From positions 1,674,001-1,738,000 of the forward strand of contig NW_027043829.1 in the NCBI RefSeq assembly GCF_037102585.1: a stretch of DNA of 64,000 nucleotides. The letters are read 5' to 3'. Positions 61,632 through 64,000 of this stretch are shown here, piece after piece. Under the pieces are notes generated by a model that did no database searches, was not told the origin of the DNA, and was given only the letters and a program-made list of their open reading frames with translations. Both the position numbers and the translations under genes were made by a program. This DNA is from Saccharomycopsis crataegensis. Lineage: Eukaryota > Ascomycota > Saccharomycetes > Ascoideales > Saccharomycopsidaceae. Position 1 is the first letter of the stretch. The number at the start of each line of letters is the position of its first letter.

Positions 61632-64000
61632 TTTTGATATGGGAATTAAGGCACTTTAAAAAGTGGGTATTATTTATATGAAGATTGATATTTCAAAAAC
61701 TTGTTTGTCTTTAATCACCACTTCAACTCGAGGATTCCTGATAAATATATATAATAATGTATGGTGAATTAGCTGGGAACAAGTTAGCGACAGGGGGTTC
61801 GTTCATGTTGCACGTCCTGCATATTTTCTGGATGCATTAAAAAATTTTTTTTTTGGAAATTTGGAAATCCATGTTTCATTAGATTCTTTGGGCGAGAAGA
61901 CCAATGTACACGATTAGTAGTCAATGGTGTGGTGGCTCCTTCTTGGTGTTGGTTTCTTCCTGGTGATGGTTTGAGGCTCATCTCACCAGTATCCTCAAGA
62001 TTATTCACAAAGACTAACCTGCTTCTGGTCCCCCTTTTTTTTCTATTCTAAGCCTGCGTCTACAACAGTAGAATTTCACTTCCATATTAGTCGAGCAGCT
62101 GCCGGGATGTTTCGTCATGAGTTTGTTCAATTGCCTCACTTTACGTGGAGAATTATCTCTTGGGTTGTCTGGAAAGTAGTGGTTATTTCAATATCTCTCC
62201 TCTCCTTTGAACATAACTATTTAGACATTCCCAGGCTACTCACAAGGATTTTCTTGTTGTAGATGGCGTAATTTATTACTCGAGGTTCGTGGTGGTAGTG
62301 GGAATTTCAGTGGTGAGGCTGGCTGGCAGGTTTCCAGAGCGCGGCTGCAGTGGCCGGCAGAAATAGTCACCCACGAGTTTGGATTTTTCAGCGACTGGAG
62401 ATCTTGGGTGACAACTATGTCATCGAGGTTGCCTCCATCCAGAAACGAAAAAGAAAAAAAATCTTCTTCATTTGAAATTTTTCTCTGGTACTGGTTTCTA
62501 CCTCACCCCTGCGTACATGAAGAAAGTTCCAGGGTTTTCTGTAGACAGTGCAAATACCGGAATCTAAAAGCCAAAAGGCCGAAGGCTTTAACATAGGCAT
62601 ACTTACATAAGTCGCCACATAATAGTAATATTGATCGATTATTGATATTTACACAATTAAAAACTTCCCTAATTTTTGTAATGCAGTGGTCATTTGTTGT
62701 GGTCAGTGGTTAGCACCAATAATAGCGCAATTCAACAATTACCATTTTTGGGGGTGGTGCACTCGTGCAGATCACACCAATGGTTGGAATTATTCACATA
62801 AGGAATTAGTGGCTAATGATACATCGAGGCTCTGATAACATATACTAATGAATTGTCAAAAGAAATCTTGAAGAAATAACTAGTAAAAAAAAAAAAAAAA
62901 AAGGGATGTTGAACTGGAGAAAGTGGTCATTTTCGTAATTTTATAGCTCAGCACTGGTAAAAGCAACGCGGTTTTCGACAAAATGCTATCCAAAGGAATT
63001 TTCCATATTTTCTAACATTGAACAGTAATGAAAATTTACTATGTGAAATAGCTATCTAAAAAAGGAAACTATCTTCGAGTTTTCAGGTTGAAGAAACAAT
63101 TTCTCAATCGTAGATGATATATTGCCGGTTTTGAAGGAATCATTTTCAAAACAAAATTCGTTTCCAAAATGCAACACCATAGGCTTGCAATATAAGCACA
63201 ATACGCATTTGTAATATAAAGCCGTATATATAAATAATATTAAACAATGTGGAAATTAAACTTAGCCTCTGTTTGACTAATCATCATACTATTCTTGTGT
63301 ATCTCTGTCAGTTGTGTTGAAAATGAAATAGGAAGTAAAGATATTCTGATAATTCTCCATAATATTTGGGGTTTCTCTGTTTCTAAAACTAAGAATATTT
63401 GAGTTAAAAATGATAAATTCTCATTTTCAAAAATAATTAATCTCAAAAAAATAGGGCTCCCATAGATTGTAACTTGTAGAACGTGTAGTGACATCCAGTT
63501 TTGTTTTCACGTTATGAGAGACGCGGTTATCTGTCCAAAATAACTTGCGATGGAACAAACTAAAAGTTCACAAGCTTGCTAATCTTGTTAAGATCCTTTG
63601 TAAAGTGATTTATATATATATATATATATAAAGTTTGAAAAGCTGATAGTAGATTCACAACTCGAGTTTTGTTACATAATATTTGTTCAAGTAATTTTAA
63701 ATTCGCGACGCGAGTTGTGTTCATTTTATGTGCATACACTGCCATATCTTCATAGTTGTTATTTGTATTTATTTTTTTCAATATAGTCCAAATCCTTATT
63801 TTTTTTTTCTTCATCGGTAATAAACATAGATACAAAAATGCTTCTAGTGTTCTTTCCATGCTTGGGACTCCTATTTTGAGCAGAGGATTGAATACAGACC
63901 GTTTATTCTTTATTTTTTATTATCATCTAAATAAAGAGCTTCGGGAAATACCGAATATTTCAGTTGCGCTAATATCTCTTGCTTTCAGGAGCTCAAGAAA
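61632..64000. other. Terminal 2.4 kb: wall-protein promoter and unassigned DNA
   Basis: The first few hundred bases upstream of the wall-protein ATG contain TATATATAATAATG (61746-61759), a plausible TATA region. Beyond that I see A18 at 62885-62902, (AT)n at 63611-63630 and no frame above 100 codons on either strand that reads like protein. I found no tRNA or rRNA. It may be the upstream region of a gene beyond the window. Confidence 0.55.

Overview
This is 64 kb of a yeast nuclear chromosome (Saccharomycotina): compact, mostly intronless genes, short spliceosomal introns with GTAAGT/GTATGT donors and (T/C/A)ACTAAC branch points, and long A/T tracts. The lineage very probably reads CUG as serine. 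The only CTG codon I find in the IAH1-type esterase (38758-38760) sits exactly where the GDSL family needs its catalytic serine, and the highly expressed histone H3 gene has no CTG at all. Gene content fits that clade (a Snf3/Hgt4-type glucose sensor, TSC2, a Cup9/Tos8 homeodomain factor). Genus cannot be fixed by eye.

Layout. 1-11 kb: 3' end of a monocarboxylate-permease-like transporter, then URB1, CSM1 and a glucose sensor on the minus strand, with one doubtful small ORF. 11-21 kb: a solitary histone H3 gene, 2.8 kb without a recognisable gene, a TALE homeodomain factor, and a 5-kb gene-free stretch shared by that factor and the divergent PUF3. 21-36 kb: spliced PUF3, then the giant genes TSC2 and CCH1. 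36-44.7 kb: a globin-like protein, IAH1, GTR2, GLR1 and spliced RPS6. 45-54 kb: RLM1, a vesicle-tethering subunit (COG4-like) and NNF1. 54-64 kb: a spliced VanZ-like membrane protein, SVP26, RGD3, a GPI-anchored Ala/Ser-rich wall protein, and a 2.4-kb terminal stretch with no gene that I see.

Three gene neighbourhoods match budding yeast in order and orientation, as I recall its map: GLR1-RPS6-RLM1 (YPL091W-YPL090C-YPL089C), NNF1-VanZ-like (YJR112W-YJR112W-A) and SVP26-RGD3 (YHR181W-YHR182W). They help fix the calls for RLM1, NNF1 and RGD3.

Functionally the window is rich in nutrient and stress signalling: glucose sensor, Tsc2 and Gtr2 (upstream of TORC1), Rps6 (a downstream TORC1 phospho-target), Cch1 calcium channel, Rlm1 (cell-wall integrity), Glr1 (redox) and Puf3 (mitochondrial mRNA control). 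These are separate transcription units, not an operon. I found no rRNA, convincing tRNA, CRISPR array or intact mobile element. Two LTR-shaped segments in the 5-kb gap are weak candidates. I see no wholly new system. The best leads are the solitary H3, the in-frame duplication in GTR2, the foldable RPS6 intron, and the long gaps around the homeodomain gene.
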